From Candidatus Uhrbacteria bacterium RIFOXYB12_FULL_58_10 (GTDB lineage Bacteria > Patescibacteriota > Patescibacteriia > UBA9934 > GWF2-40-263): 39,020 nucleotides of DNA. The notes below the pieces were generated by a model. The model worked only from the letters and a program-made list of their open reading frames with translations. It was not told the DNA's origin and ran no database searches. The stretch covers positions 1 to 39,020 of the forward strand of contig MGFA01000024.1 of NCBI GenBank assembly GCA_001791645.1, given 5' to 3'. The translations under genes were made by a program, and so were the position numbers. Below are positions 1-7,858 of this stretch, piece after piece; the stretch's first letter is position 1, and each line of letters opens with the position of its first letter.

Positions 1-567
1 AAAGGAAAGATCCTTATCGACGGACAGGATATCGTGAATGTGACGCAGGAAAGCCTGCGCGACCAAATTTCGCTTGTCCCGCAGGAACCGGTTCTTTTCC
101 ATCGTACGCTGATGGAAAACATCCGCTATGGCCGGCGAGACGCAACGGAAGAGGAGGTCATCGCGGCCGCGAGGCGCGCGCACTGCGACGAATTCATTGC
201 GACGCTGCCCGATGGATACCGGACATACGTGGGAGAACGCGGAGTAAAGCTCTCGGGCGGCGAACGCCAACGTGTCGCGATCGCAAGAGCCATTCTCAAG
301 AATGCACCGATCCTTGTTCTGGACGAGGCAACGTCCTCGCTCGACTCTGAATCCGAATCACTCATCCAGGACGCGCTCCATGAGCTCATGCGCAAGAAAA
401 CGGTTATCGTCATCGCGCATCGGCTTTCAACGATCATGGAGATGGACCGGATCGTGGTCATCGAAAACGGCAAGGTCGTTTCAACGGGCAAACATAAGGA
501 GCTCTTGCGCGAAAAGGGAACCTACTCCAAACTGTGGAATATTCAGGCCGGTGGGTTTAATGAATAA
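1..567 (+). CDS. ABC transporter, ATP-binding domain C-terminal part (partial)
   Basis: The reading frame is open from base 1, so the 5' end of the gene lies outside the window and about 188 residues are visible. They form the second half of an exporter-type nucleotide-binding domain: the Q-loop (LVPQEP), the signature LSGGERQR, Walker B with D-loop ([13 protein letters not shown]) and the H-loop (IAHRLST). The family couples ATP hydrolysis to export of lipids, peptides or drugs, usually as a fused permease-ATPase homodimer or heterodimer in the membrane. The short tail after the H-loop is typical of MsbA/MdlB-like half transporters, so a fused membrane domain upstream is expected but not visible. 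The substrate cannot be told from this part. Confidence 0.95.
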   Translation, partial: KGKILIDGQDIVNVTQESLRDQISLVPQEPVLFHRTLMENIRYGRRDATEEEVIAAARRAHCDEFIATLPDGYRTYVGERGVKLSGGERQRVAIARAILKNAPILVLDEATSSLDSESESLIQDALHELMRKKTVIVIAHRLSTIMEMDRIVVIENGKVVSTGKHKELLREKGTYSKLWNIQAGGFNE

Positions 568-581
568 GTACTTAAAACAAT

Positions 582-734
582 ATGCTGTGCCCAAACTGCA
601 GCGGATCGATGGGGACGAACAAAACGGACGTGAATCACGCGACGAACGGCGTCACCTATGACAGTGTCGTGTATCACTGCCAATACGATGACTGGTGGGT
701 CACGGTCGAATCGCCTCAAGAAAAAGAATCTTAA
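582..734 (+). CDS. small zinc-ribbon-like protein (50 aa)
   Basis: This short open frame lies 14 nt after the ABC transporter gene on the same strand and encodes 50 residues. It has a CPNC pair at residues 3-6 and a further His-Cys pair near residues 32-33, followed by an acidic, Trp-rich end (QYDDWW). The spacing suggests a one-knuckle zinc-binding mini-protein, but only three Cys and scattered His residues are available, so the metal site is uncertain. No clear Shine-Dalgarno sequence precedes the ATG. Read-through from the upstream gene is likely because no terminator separates them. The function is unknown, and a chance frame is not excluded. Confidence 0.45.
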   Translation: MLCPNCSGSMGTNKTDVNHATNGVTYDSVVYHCQYDDWWVTVESPQEKES

Positions 735-768
735 CTGAAACCATGGGCGCGTTCTTGAAAATGCGAAA

Positions 769-800
769 GCCCCGGACATGCTGCGTGCACGTGCCGGGGC
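769..800 (-). terminator. intrinsic terminator, end of block A
   Basis: A GC-rich hairpin (GCCCCGG paired with CCGGGGC, with a bulged inner part) is followed, reading the minus strand, by CTTTCGCATTTT. It lies about 70 nt after the stop of the last gene of the minus-strand block. The + strand gene pair ending at 734 converges on it. Confidence 0.6.
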
Positions 801-826
801 CGTCAGTCTGGGAATCTTGGAAAGTC

Positions 827-865
827 GGCCGTTGCCACACGCGCGTAGGGCACGTGGCAACGGCC
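827..865 (-). terminator. strong hairpin just after the stop of the 752-aa gene
   Basis: A perfect 12-bp stem pairs GGCCGTTGCCAC (827-838) with its complement (854-865) around a 15-nt loop. It starts 5 nt after the stop codon of the minus-strand gene. No long U-run follows directly. It may protect the 3' end, or act together with the terminator further on. Confidence 0.55.
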
Positions 866-870
866 AGCTG

Positions 871-3129
871 CTAACTGCGACCAAACCTATTGAGAAGCCT
901 GGAAAGGTCCGGGCCTCCAGCGGCGCGCTTGGCATCTGCCTCGCGCTTGGCCTTCTCAGCCGCCGCGAGAGCCTCTGCTTCCTCGCGGGCCAGCTTGGCC
1001 TCACGCTCCGGGTCATCCGGAGTCTGCGGGTTGGCGACTATAATCGGACGTCCTTGACGATCGCGGCCGATCACTCTCGCTCCCCACGACCCCCTCTGCC
1101 AGGAGCAGAACCAGGTCTCGTCGGGACGTGGCCGCGAGATTCCCTGATCATCCAACCACTTGCAGCGGTCGGGGTCACAGACGAATCTCACTTCTCCGTC
1201 CACGGCCTGCGTGGTTCCGTCCTTCCACTCCACCGGAAAGTCTGCCATCCGTACGATGGCAAACAGCTTCCCCTGGGAGCGTTGGTGATCCCAGGTAAGG
1301 CGGACACGCGTGGCGTGATCGCCCAATGCCCGGTCGCGTTCGGCTCTGAGCGCGTCGGCCGCCGAACGAGCCTGCCTGTGCTGTTCCCAGGCGTGGAGCT
1401 CGCTTTGGGTCGGTACCCAGACAAGACGTGTGGTCACGTCCGAAGGAACCGAGTCGGCGTGCGCCACCAGGGTGATTCGTCCGTCCCGCCCCCAGACCAC
1501 TTCTACCAACACCTGGCCGCCGGGCGCGACCGAGTGCTTGAGCGTAATGTCCTCCGCGTCGGGCGGATACACATCTCGCATGCACTCGCAGTGCTTGCCG
1601 TTGCGGCGAGTCTCGTACCACTCGCCTTTGCAGGCGGGGCACGCGGCGTACTCGCTCGCGAGCAGATCGGTCAGACGTTTCCGACCTGCCAAACCATCCG
1701 CAAGCTCGGCCACCTTTGCCATGGCCCCGGCATAGTCGTGACGACAGATCATCTGATCCAACTCGTACGACTCGCCACCATGGGTCTTGCACGAGGCCAC
1801 CGCCCCTATGGCGGCAATCCGGTCGGAAAGCGTTCCGCACAGCTTCACGGCTGCACAGGCGTCGCGCAGGTAACTCTCGTGAAGCTCAGGTTCAAGAATC
1901 TCTCCCCGAACCTGGGTCTTCTCGTAGAAGTCCCCACGCGTCATGGCCTCCGCGGCCTTGTGCTCGCTGGGCTGTCGCGGAAACCACGCCGCCAGCCTCA
2001 CCAGACCCTGACCCTGAGCAGAACCGAAGGTGCTCAGGATCATCATGGCCACGGGCGGGAAACGCGAGGCGTAGAACCCCTCCGTGGTCAGGTAGTACCA
2101 CGGATAGCCTTCCCAGTCGGGATTGGCACGAGGCTCATCACTCATGAGGGTGCTCAGCAGGTCAAACCCCGCCTGTCCCTCAAACGCATGACCAGCGTCG
2201 GCGGCCTGATGGCACAAGGCGGCGACGTGCGCGATCTCCTTGCGCTTATCAACAGGCAAGCACCTATCGATGAGCGCAACGGCCGTCTCCTCGTGCTGGC
2301 ACACGCTACACGTGGTCGCACCCGAGGGCGTGTCCACGCGCTCGCGGCCGCAGGCGCACACTGGGTAGGGTGCCATGAGGTGCGCTTGCGCCCAAACCGG
2401 CAGTTCCTTCCAGAGCGCCGAGTGACGATGGGAGGTATCGCCGTATGTCACGGCGAGATGTACCCCGGCCTCGTCGTCTTGGGAGAGACTCAGCCTGTCG
2501 CGACGCCACGACTTGGTCCAGCCGCTCTGGTAGGCGTCTGGCTCGACGGTTGTGACCGGGTGATCCACCTGTGTGGTACCACCGTCACGCGTGCTGGTCT
2601 CGCGCTCAACGAGCTTCCCGTCCGAAATCACTTCCCGAATTTCGGGAATCTCGGTGCGGGTGCTCACGCGCACAAGCGCGTCGACCAAGCACGTACCCCA
2701 CACGATTTCCGTCGTGGAGTAGTGACGAGGCACGCCGTCGCGCTGGACGAGCGCACGAGTTTCCGACACGCCCTCCTTGCCCTCCTCCAGCATCCAATTA
2801 TTGCTGAAGGTGACACGCGAGACCGTGCCGTCGCCGTTGTCCCGCCAACGCTCGAAGTACTCGGGCGGGGCGGGGCGAGCGCGGTACATGACGTTTCCCC
2901 CCCTGTCCTTTTTGGGGAGGCCGGTTTGGTCCTGGATGGCGATGAGCACGACGCGGTACGTCTTGCCGGAATCACATCCACGGGGAAGGAAAACTATGGA
3001 GCGCTGGTAAGTGCCGATGCACTCGCCAGTCTCCGCATGCCGATTCCCAACTCGTGCCTCCAAGGTCACGACGAGGGGCTCGGGCTTGGGCTCGTCCTTG
3101 TGACCAGGGTCACTAGAGGGAATGGCCAT
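871..3129 (-). CDS. unrecognised 752-aa protein with two Cys-rich zinc motifs
   Basis: I do not recognise the family. The N-terminal 100 residues are beta-rich (residues 18-85) and could form a small barrel. A CxC...CxxC group (C258, C260, C274, C277) and a second group in the middle (CPAC followed by CEC) look like two treble-clef or ribbon zinc sites. The last 60 residues are a charged Ala/Glu/Lys helix, probably a coiled coil. The start is fixed by AAAGGAGG five nt before ATG. The opposite strand is also open over this stretch (778-3246), but zinc motifs, the Shine-Dalgarno sequence and gene direction all favour the minus frame. It is the last gene of block A. Confidence 0.75.
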   Translation of the reverse strand: MAIPSSDPGHKDEPKPEPLVVTLEARVGNRHAETGECIGTYQRSIVFLPRGCDSGKTYRVVLIAIQDQTGLPKKDRGGNVMYRARPAPPEYFERWRDNGDGTVSRVTFSNNWMLEEGKEGVSETRALVQRDGVPRHYSTTEIVWGTCLVDALVRVSTRTEIPEIREVISDGKLVERETSTRDGGTTQVDHPVTTVEPDAYQSGWTKSWRRDRLSLSQDDEAGVHLAVTYGDTSHRHSALWKELPVWAQAHLMAPYPVCACGRERVDTPSGATTCSVCQHEETAVALIDRCLPVDKRKEIAHVAALCHQAADAGHAFEGQAGFDLLSTLMSDEPRANPDWEGYPWYYLTTEGFYASRFPPVAMMILSTFGSAQGQGLVRLAAWFPRQPSEHKAAEAMTRGDFYEKTQVRGEILEPELHESYLRDACAAVKLCGTLSDRIAAIGAVASCKTHGGESYELDQMICRHDYAGAMAKVAELADGLAGRKRLTDLLASEYAACPACKGEWYETRRNGKHCECMRDVYPPDAEDITLKHSVAPGGQVLVEVVWGRDGRITLVAHADSVPSDVTTRLVWVPTQSELHAWEQHRQARSAADALRAERDRALGDHATRVRLTWDHQRSQGKLFAIVRMADFPVEWKDGTTQAVDGEVRFVCDPDRCKWLDDQGISRPRPDETWFCSWQRGSWGARVIGRDRQGRPIIVANPQTPDDPEREAKLAREEAEALAAAEKAKREADAKRAAGGPDLSRLLNRFGRS

Positions 3130-3305
3130 AAGGCCTCCTTTGGTCCGGAGCCTAACCCCGGAACCGGAATAGGTTTCAATTCTCGCCGCTCAAACACACG
3201 ATGTGCTCAAGAGGCAGGAAAGGATCCGGTTCCAACACCCGCGTAGAGCATTGGGACCGGAGAGATTCCCGCGCCTGCAACCGAAGTTACAGACGCGGGA
3301 AAAGA
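3130..3305 (-). other. hairpin-rich spacer
   Basis: This 176-nt gap carries no gene. It holds a TCCCGCG/CGCGGGA stem near 3265-3300, directly downstream of the next gene's stop on the minus strand, and a distant 9-bp inverted repeat (GGAACCGGA/TCCGGTTCC). The first is terminator-like but lacks a good U-run. The Shine-Dalgarno sequence of the downstream gene lies at its low-coordinate end. Confidence 0.4.
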
Positions 3306-4466
3306 TCAGTCGAGCTCCTCGGGGTGGGGCTCGTATGCCTGCATGGCATCCGGGAGACTGGCATACGTCGTCTCCTCTGGGCACCAGTCCTCGCCCATGG
3401 TGCCGTTGTCGACGACCACTACCGACCCGTCCGAAAAGACGTGCATCGAGTAGTCGTCTACCATCCCGCCGGACACGGTGGACTTACTTTCCAAATCCGC
3501 CATCGGGTCGAAAGACCCGTCTTCCCATTCGGCTGCTTGTGACTGGAAGTGCTCCAGCCACTGTGCGGCCTCGCTCGTGGGTGAGGCTTCTGTGGCGGAG
3601 GCTCGATGCGCCTCCCAGTCGGCCTCGACCTTGTCGGCCCTGGCCTTCGTGGCCCTGGTCTCGACCTTCCTGGCCGAACCAAATGCCTGGTAGGCGGCCT
3701 GGACAGTAGCCCATTTCGGGTGGTTGGGATCCTCGACCATCGCAGACGCGCAGGACGCGTCGAGGTCGAGGCTCGCCAACAAGGCGGTCACTCCCGCGAG
3801 CACGGCCAGGCGTGCCTTGGAGTAGACCTCCTGCCCCTTCCGCTCGAAACTGTCGGGCACCAGGAAGGCACCGAGAGGATCATACCCCCTTGGAGTGATG
3901 GCCTGTTCGACCAGACCATAAATGGAGCGCGGAATCCCACCCGGGAGATCGACCCAGGTTCGCCCAGTGTGACCGGTGATCGCGAGAATCTTGGCGATCA
4001 CGCGGCGCAGGCCGCATCCGTGCAATCCGTCGAAGGACCTGGCGTAGTCCTCCGGCTTGTAGGCATCCTGGTCGCGCCAGTGCTCGGCGCGCCACCCGCA
4101 GAGGGGGCAGGGCGCATCGATTGGCACGCCCAGTCGAGCGGCCTCGGCGCGGGCCTGCGCAGCGGACGCCTGCGTCTGCGCTTGCCAGCTGGCCCGCTTC
4201 ATGGCGCGGCGCTCCTCCTCGCGCTGGCAGTCGGGGCATCGCGCGGACTTGGCGCGCAGACCCCTGGGGCCCGGCTCGATTTCGAGCAAAACCTGGTCGG
4301 TGGTGGCGAATGCCCAGGTCATGGGCCGTCCCTTACGCACCGGATGCTTGCACACGCTACTCGCGTGTACGAACACCATTTTTCCCTTTTGAGCCCCATC
4401 TTCCACGACTGCGAACGCGAATCCGCGGTCGTTGATGGGGGACTCGAACTTTGCCGAAACGGCCAT
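3306..4466 (-). CDS. protein with cold-shock-like N-terminus and zinc motifs (386 aa)
   Basis: The open frame extends upstream, but GGAGG six nt before the ATG at 4466 fixes the start. Residues 1-60 resemble a cold-shock OB fold, with an RNP1-like RGFAFAV and an RNP2-like MVFVHASSV, as in CspA-type single-strand nucleic-acid binders. Two Cys pairs follow (CPDC, then CPLC with later His/Cys), separated by a basic and Ala/Gln-rich helix. The rest is unrecognised, with an acidic C-terminus that includes a VFSDGSVVVVDNG strand pair. An RNA- or ssDNA-binding role is inferred from the N-terminus only. It is separated from the VWA gene upstream by a structured 167-nt spacer. Confidence 0.7.
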   Translation of the reverse strand: MAVSAKFESPINDRGFAFAVVEDGAQKGKMVFVHASSVCKHPVRKGRPMTWAFATTDQVLLEIEPGPRGLRAKSARCPDCQREEERRAMKRASWQAQTQASAAQARAEAARLGVPIDAPCPLCGWRAEHWRDQDAYKPEDYARSFDGLHGCGLRRVIAKILAITGHTGRTWVDLPGGIPRSIYGLVEQAITPRGYDPLGAFLVPDSFERKGQEVYSKARLAVLAGVTALLASLDLDASCASAMVEDPNHPKWATVQAAYQAFGSARKVETRATKARADKVEADWEAHRASATEASPTSEAAQWLEHFQSQAAEWEDGSFDPMADLESKSTVSGGMVDDYSMHVFSDGSVVVVDNGTMGEDWCPEETTYASLPDAMQAYEPHPEELD

Positions 4467-4536
4467 CTTGGCCTCCTTACACCATGGTGGGTGGATGATA
4501 GGACTCACACGCCGCAAGAAACTACTCCTTGTGACG

Positions 4537-4614
4537 CTTCCTCTGCGCACAAGTTTTGTGCTCAGGGGAAGATGCGGGTGCAAGCCAGGGATTGGACCTG
4601 GAACTCGCACCCGC
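4537..4614 (-). other. two adjacent hairpins between the VWA and cold-shock-like genes
   Basis: A long imperfect stem (4537-4571, built from CTTCC/GGAAG, CTG/CAG and GCACAA/TTGTGC) abuts a second stem (GCGGGTGC at 4574-4581 with GCACCCGC at 4607-4614) that encloses an inner CCAGG/CCTGG stem. Neither has a U-run. They lie in the spacer after the VWA gene stop and could attenuate transcription or stabilise one end of a processed mRNA. Confidence 0.5.
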
Positions 4615-4633
4615 CGTTGGCCGAAGCCCACAC

Positions 4634-6418
4634 TCAGCTGAGGTGGGCGAAAACCTTGCTCTCAGCTTCATCGGCCGTGAAGCTGGAGGCGCGCTCGACG
4701 CGATCGGCGAACTGCCTCACCGTCGCGTCGCCTGCGTGGTCATCCACGATGACCGCGATGACGCTGACCTCCTTGATCCTCTTCCACGCGAGAAACTCGC
4801 GCAGGAAGACCTCGGAGACAGCGCACTCGCCGTCGGTGATGAAGACGATGTCGGCCTTGGAGAGGCCTTGATCGTCGATCATCTTCATGGCGCCACGCAG
4901 GGGCGCCTCGAAATTCGTCCCGCCACCGGTGTGAGTCTCCACGATCTCCAGGAGATCGCGAGCGCCCACGGCTCCGGCCTTGAACACCTTCGAATGCGCA
5001 ACGCGCGTGTCGAAGATGATCGAGCCGAAGGCCCGATTCTGAACCTTGGCGTATGAGGCCAAGGCCAGATGCGTTCCGGTGGCCCAGCGCTGACGCTCGC
5101 CAGCCATGGACCCCGAAGAGTCCCGACAGACGACGACCGGACCCTTGCCCTTGGGCTTGTTCTGGGTCTCAGTCGCGCGGAGTTTCAACTCCCCGCGGCT
5201 CCATCGCTGGAGCATCTGGGCGCGCAGGGCGCCGCCGATGGCGTAAGCCGTGAGCTCGGACGGGAGCGCGCGGGAGATGTCGCGACCGGTTTCCCGACGC
5301 GGCACTTGCCTTTGCTCGCCCTTATCCTTGCTCTTGGCGGCCTTCTTGGCCACCGCGCGCAGACGCCCCAGGAGCTTGGTGAACTCCTTGAAGCCACTGT
5401 TGCGCCTCATGCGCTCCAGCAACCCCAGGGCCTCCGGTACGGGCATCCGGTTGAGCTCGCCTGGCTCCAAGCCCCAAGCACGGATCGTGTCGGCGATATC
5501 GCCAACCTTTTCCTGCGCCTTGAGCATCGCTCCCATGCCGAGCCGTCGAAGCTCGGTGAGCTTGGCCTCGGCTTGCGCGCTTCCGGGCTGTCCCATCAGC
5601 GCGTCGGCCTTGGCGTTGGCTTCGGCCTTGGCAAGATCAGCAAGTTCCCTCGCCTCTCCCACCGTGACCTTCTGCTTGGCAAGCTCGTCCGCCAGACGCT
5701 GAGCCTGATCGGCCGTGAGCGGCATACCACCGGCACTGGACGCTCCCGAAGGGGTGCCGGCGCCGGGCTGTGGCAGTCCCGAGCCTTGACCCTGGCCTGG
5801 CTGGCCTTGACCCTGGCCTGGCTGGCCTTGACCCTGGCCGGGTTGCGGCTGTCCGCTTCCCGAACCCTGGCCGGCCTGCGCCCCCGACGCTTCGGTCGGG
5901 GCGGGCTGCTGAGTCATCTGGGCGAGCATGGCCTCGAAGGCCTCGGCCTGCGCCTGAGCCTGCTGGGCCGCCTGCTCGAGCTCATCAGCCTGGGCTTGCG
6001 CCTGGGCGATGTTCTCGAGCTCTTGGGCGTCCTCGTCGGGAACCAGCTCGAGGATCTCTCGCGAGGCCTCGATGGTTCCAAGTGTGGACATGAACCAATC
6101 CGCGCGTGTCTGAGCCGATAGGCTCTTGAACGCGCTCGAATCGACCGTCTGGCCGAGGAGGTCACGCCAGTACCGCCGATCGGCCGGCACCTCATCCTTC
6201 ACCCCAGGCTCGTGAGCCCAAAGCGAGAAAGCGAGGTCGGCCAGCACGGCCGGCATGCCGGGCAGTCTCCCATTGGCCTCGAGCTCTCCCAAGGCCGGAG
6301 TGTCACGCCGACGCTCGTCGTACTGCATCAGCGAGAACGCGTCCGCAGAGGTAACGAGCTGAGGCGCGACTTTTTTCCGGTCGAGGGGAGCGGGACGTTT
6401 GAACTTGTGATCGCTCAT
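4634..6418 (-). CDS. VWA-domain protein, ViaA/CoxE-like (594 aa)
   Basis: The C-terminal 160 residues are a von Willebrand A domain with a complete MIDAS metal site: DSSGS (D433, S435, S437), the Thr of GGGTNF (about T501) and the Asp of ITDGE (about D529). Ahead of it lies a helical region, and near residues 185-220 a low-complexity Gly/Gln/Pro linker built from GQGQ/PGQ units. VWA proteins of this kind pair with a MoxR/RavA AAA+ ATPase and present or remodel client complexes. Such an ATPase gene lies 10 nt upstream on the same strand, so the two are very likely co-translated partners. The client is unknown. Start: ATG at 6418. Confidence 0.88.
   Translation of the reverse strand: MSDHKFKRPAPLDRKKVAPQLVTSADAFSLMQYDERRRDTPALGELEANGRLPGMPAVLADLAFSLWAHEPGVKDEVPADRRYWRDLLGQTVDSSAFKSLSAQTRADWFMSTLGTIEASREILELVPDEDAQELENIAQAQAQADELEQAAQQAQAQAEAFEAMLAQMTQQPAPTEASGAQAGQGSGSGQPQPGQGQGQPGQGQGQPGQGQGSGLPQPGAGTPSGASSAGGMPLTADQAQRLADELAKQKVTVGEARELADLAKAEANAKADALMGQPGSAQAEAKLTELRRLGMGAMLKAQEKVGDIADTIRAWGLEPGELNRMPVPEALGLLERMRRNSGFKEFTKLLGRLRAVAKKAAKSKDKGEQRQVPRRETGRDISRALPSELTAYAIGGALRAQMLQRWSRGELKLRATETQNKPKGKGPVVVCRDSSGSMAGERQRWATGTHLALASYAKVQNRAFGSIIFDTRVAHSKVFKAGAVGARDLLEIVETHTGGGTNFEAPLRGAMKMIDDQGLSKADIVFITDGECAVSEVFLREFLAWKRIKEVSVIAVIVDDHAGDATVRQFADRVERASSFTADEAESKVFAHLS
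5765..5860 (-). repeat. short tandem repeats encoding the Gly/Gln/Pro linker
   Basis: A unit of about 24 nt (reading ggcctggctggccttgaccc on the + strand) recurs in tandem inside the VWA gene and keeps its frame. It encodes the repetitive linker between the helical part and the VWA domain. Copy number may vary by slippage. Confidence 0.7.
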
Positions 6419-6428
6419 GACGCCCCCC

Positions 6429-7691
6429 TCAGCTCAACGCCGACTTCAGGCTGTTGTAGGCGACCTGAGCGGCGTTGCGGTCGATGGAGCCACCAGCCGA
6501 GCTGGCGATCAGCGTGACCATGGCGGCCAACGCCGTGATCCAGCTCTGAACCTTGGTGTTCTCCGCGCCCGAAAGCGTTCCGACCTTGGTCGTCAACGCG
6601 GTCTTGCAGGTGTTGACCTGCGTGACCGCATTGGCCCACTGATTCGCCGTCCCCTGGCAGACCTGGTCCACGATCCCGCCGGTTGCTAGCAGCGTATCGA
6701 CCAGCTCGCGGCACTCCCCGAAGGGCGTGCGGCACAGCGGATCGACGATGGCCTCCAGGACCGGGATCTGCGACGAGTCGTTCCACAGGAGCCAGCGCAG
6801 GACCGTGAGATCCGAACTGGTGACCTGGGTCCGCCCGTGCATGAGGGCGTGGGCCTGGAGGACGTCGAAGACTCGGCCGAAGCGCCGGTCATCCTCCCAG
6901 ATCCAGCGGAACCCTTCGTCCTGGTCGACCAGATCCTGGTAGACATCCAGCACCTGATCGACAACCGACTCGGGAACGTCCACAAACGGACGCATCCCAC
7001 GGAGCAGGTCGACCTCTTGGAGGGTCAAACCTGCCTTCGACTGGGGAGTTGAGATTCCCCGCTGGTGATCCAGACGGGAGGTCACCAACCTGCGCTTGCC
7101 GACGGCATCCAGGGGATTCACTTTGACGCGCAGGATCATGCGCGCCCACGTGGCCCCCATCAGCCCGTCGGGATCGGGCAGCTCATTGCCCGCGGCCATG
7201 AACAGCCGCAGAGAGCTCCGAAGCTTCGCTCCCTCATGACGGACGGTGCCGTTGAGGGCGTAGTCGATGAGCTCCAAGAGCGCCGGATTCGTGGGATCCT
7301 TGAAGAACTCATCTCCAAAGAAGACGTGCGCCAGGAAGGCGCGCCCAAGAACCTGGTGGATATCCACCATCTTCTCTCCCTCGGCAACCGTCCTCTCGCG
7401 GATGGAGCTCGAGACCACGAGAATCTGATCCGCGCTCTTGACCTGCGGGATCAGCTCGTTGGCGAAGGTGGCAGAGAGAAGCCTCCCCACCATCTGCTCG
7501 ACCATCTGCGTCTTGTTGACGCCATAGGAGCCGAACAGGAAAACCGGGTAGCCGCTGATCAAACCCAGCCAGAAGGCCTTGGCCTCGCGCTGGCGATCGA
7601 TGTTGCGGATGAGTACGTCATCCGTGACGGCTCGGATCTTCGGAGCCAGCGCGATGGCGCCGGCGAAGTCGGGGGTCTGGGGCTGGGACAT
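6429..7691 (-). CDS. MoxR/RavA-type AAA+ ATPase (420 aa)
   Basis: Residues 25-300 are a AAA+ module of the MoxR/RavA clade. Walker A reads GSYGVNKT (54-61), where the family usually has GPPGTAKS. Walker B is VFFGDE (123-128) and sensor 1 lies in AAGNELP (166-172), which matches the RavA sensor strand closely. The C-terminal 120 residues are helical and unrecognised. ATPases of this clade form hexamers that work with a VWA partner, encoded here 10 nt downstream. The start is supported by AGGAGG five nt before ATG, and a hairpin abuts that Shine-Dalgarno sequence. The altered Walker A keeps the key Gly, Lys and Thr, so activity is plausible. Confidence 0.88.
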   Translation of the reverse strand: MSQPQTPDFAGAIALAPKIRAVTDDVLIRNIDRQREAKAFWLGLISGYPVFLFGSYGVNKTQMVEQMVGRLLSATFANELIPQVKSADQILVVSSSIRERTVAEGEKMVDIHQVLGRAFLAHVFFGDEFFKDPTNPALLELIDYALNGTVRHEGAKLRSSLRLFMAAGNELPDPDGLMGATWARMILRVKVNPLDAVGKRRLVTSRLDHQRGISTPQSKAGLTLQEVDLLRGMRPFVDVPESVVDQVLDVYQDLVDQDEGFRWIWEDDRRFGRVFDVLQAHALMHGRTQVTSSDLTVLRWLLWNDSSQIPVLEAIVDPLCRTPFGECRELVDTLLATGGIVDQVCQGTANQWANAVTQVNTCKTALTTKVGTLSGAENTKVQSWITALAAMVTLIASSAGGSIDRNAAQVAYNSLKSALS

Positions 7692-7701
7692 GCGTCCTCC
7701 T

Positions 7702-7721
7702 AGCCCGACAACTGCCGGGCT
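7702..7721 (-). promoter_or_regulatory. leader hairpin abutting the Shine-Dalgarno of the MoxR-like gene
   Basis: A six-bp stem, AGCCCG (7702-7707) with CGGGCT (7716-7721), sits immediately before AGGAGG on the minus strand and after a TCAAAACC element. The same layout with a different stem precedes the start at 9673, which suggests the structure is kept rather than the sequence. Confidence 0.45.
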
Positions 7722-7730
7722 GGTTTTGAT

Positions 7731-7855
7731 TGAAGGTTCGACCGTCCGACAGGATTGTCAGGCGGCTTCAGGAAGGGTCGAGGAGAGCTGAGAGGCAGCC
7801 CGTTCAACCGTTCGTGAAGATGTGGAGGAGCGATGATGAGTCGCTCCTACACGAG
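7731..7855 (-). repeat. 125-bp intergenic repeat, copy 1
   Basis: Bases 7756-7848 are identical to 9748-9840, and the similarity extends to roughly 125 bp with a few mismatches and small indels. The unit lies between the stop of the 604-aa gene and the leader of the MoxR-like gene. It includes a stem-loop (about 7821-7851) that has one mismatch in this copy. Confidence 0.9.
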
Positions 7856-7858
7856 AGT

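Noticed and set aside
778-3246. An 822-aa open frame on the + strand opposite the 752-aa gene
   Set aside because: It has no ribosome-binding site, spans the terminator hairpins and the next spacer, and reads as Arg/Pro/Gly-rich shadow sequence. The minus frame has zinc motifs and a good Shine-Dalgarno.
5069-6121. Long + strand frame opposite the VWA gene, with Leu-rich repeats
   Set aside because: It is the complement of the Gly/Gln/Pro linker and helical region. The minus frame contains a complete VWA domain.
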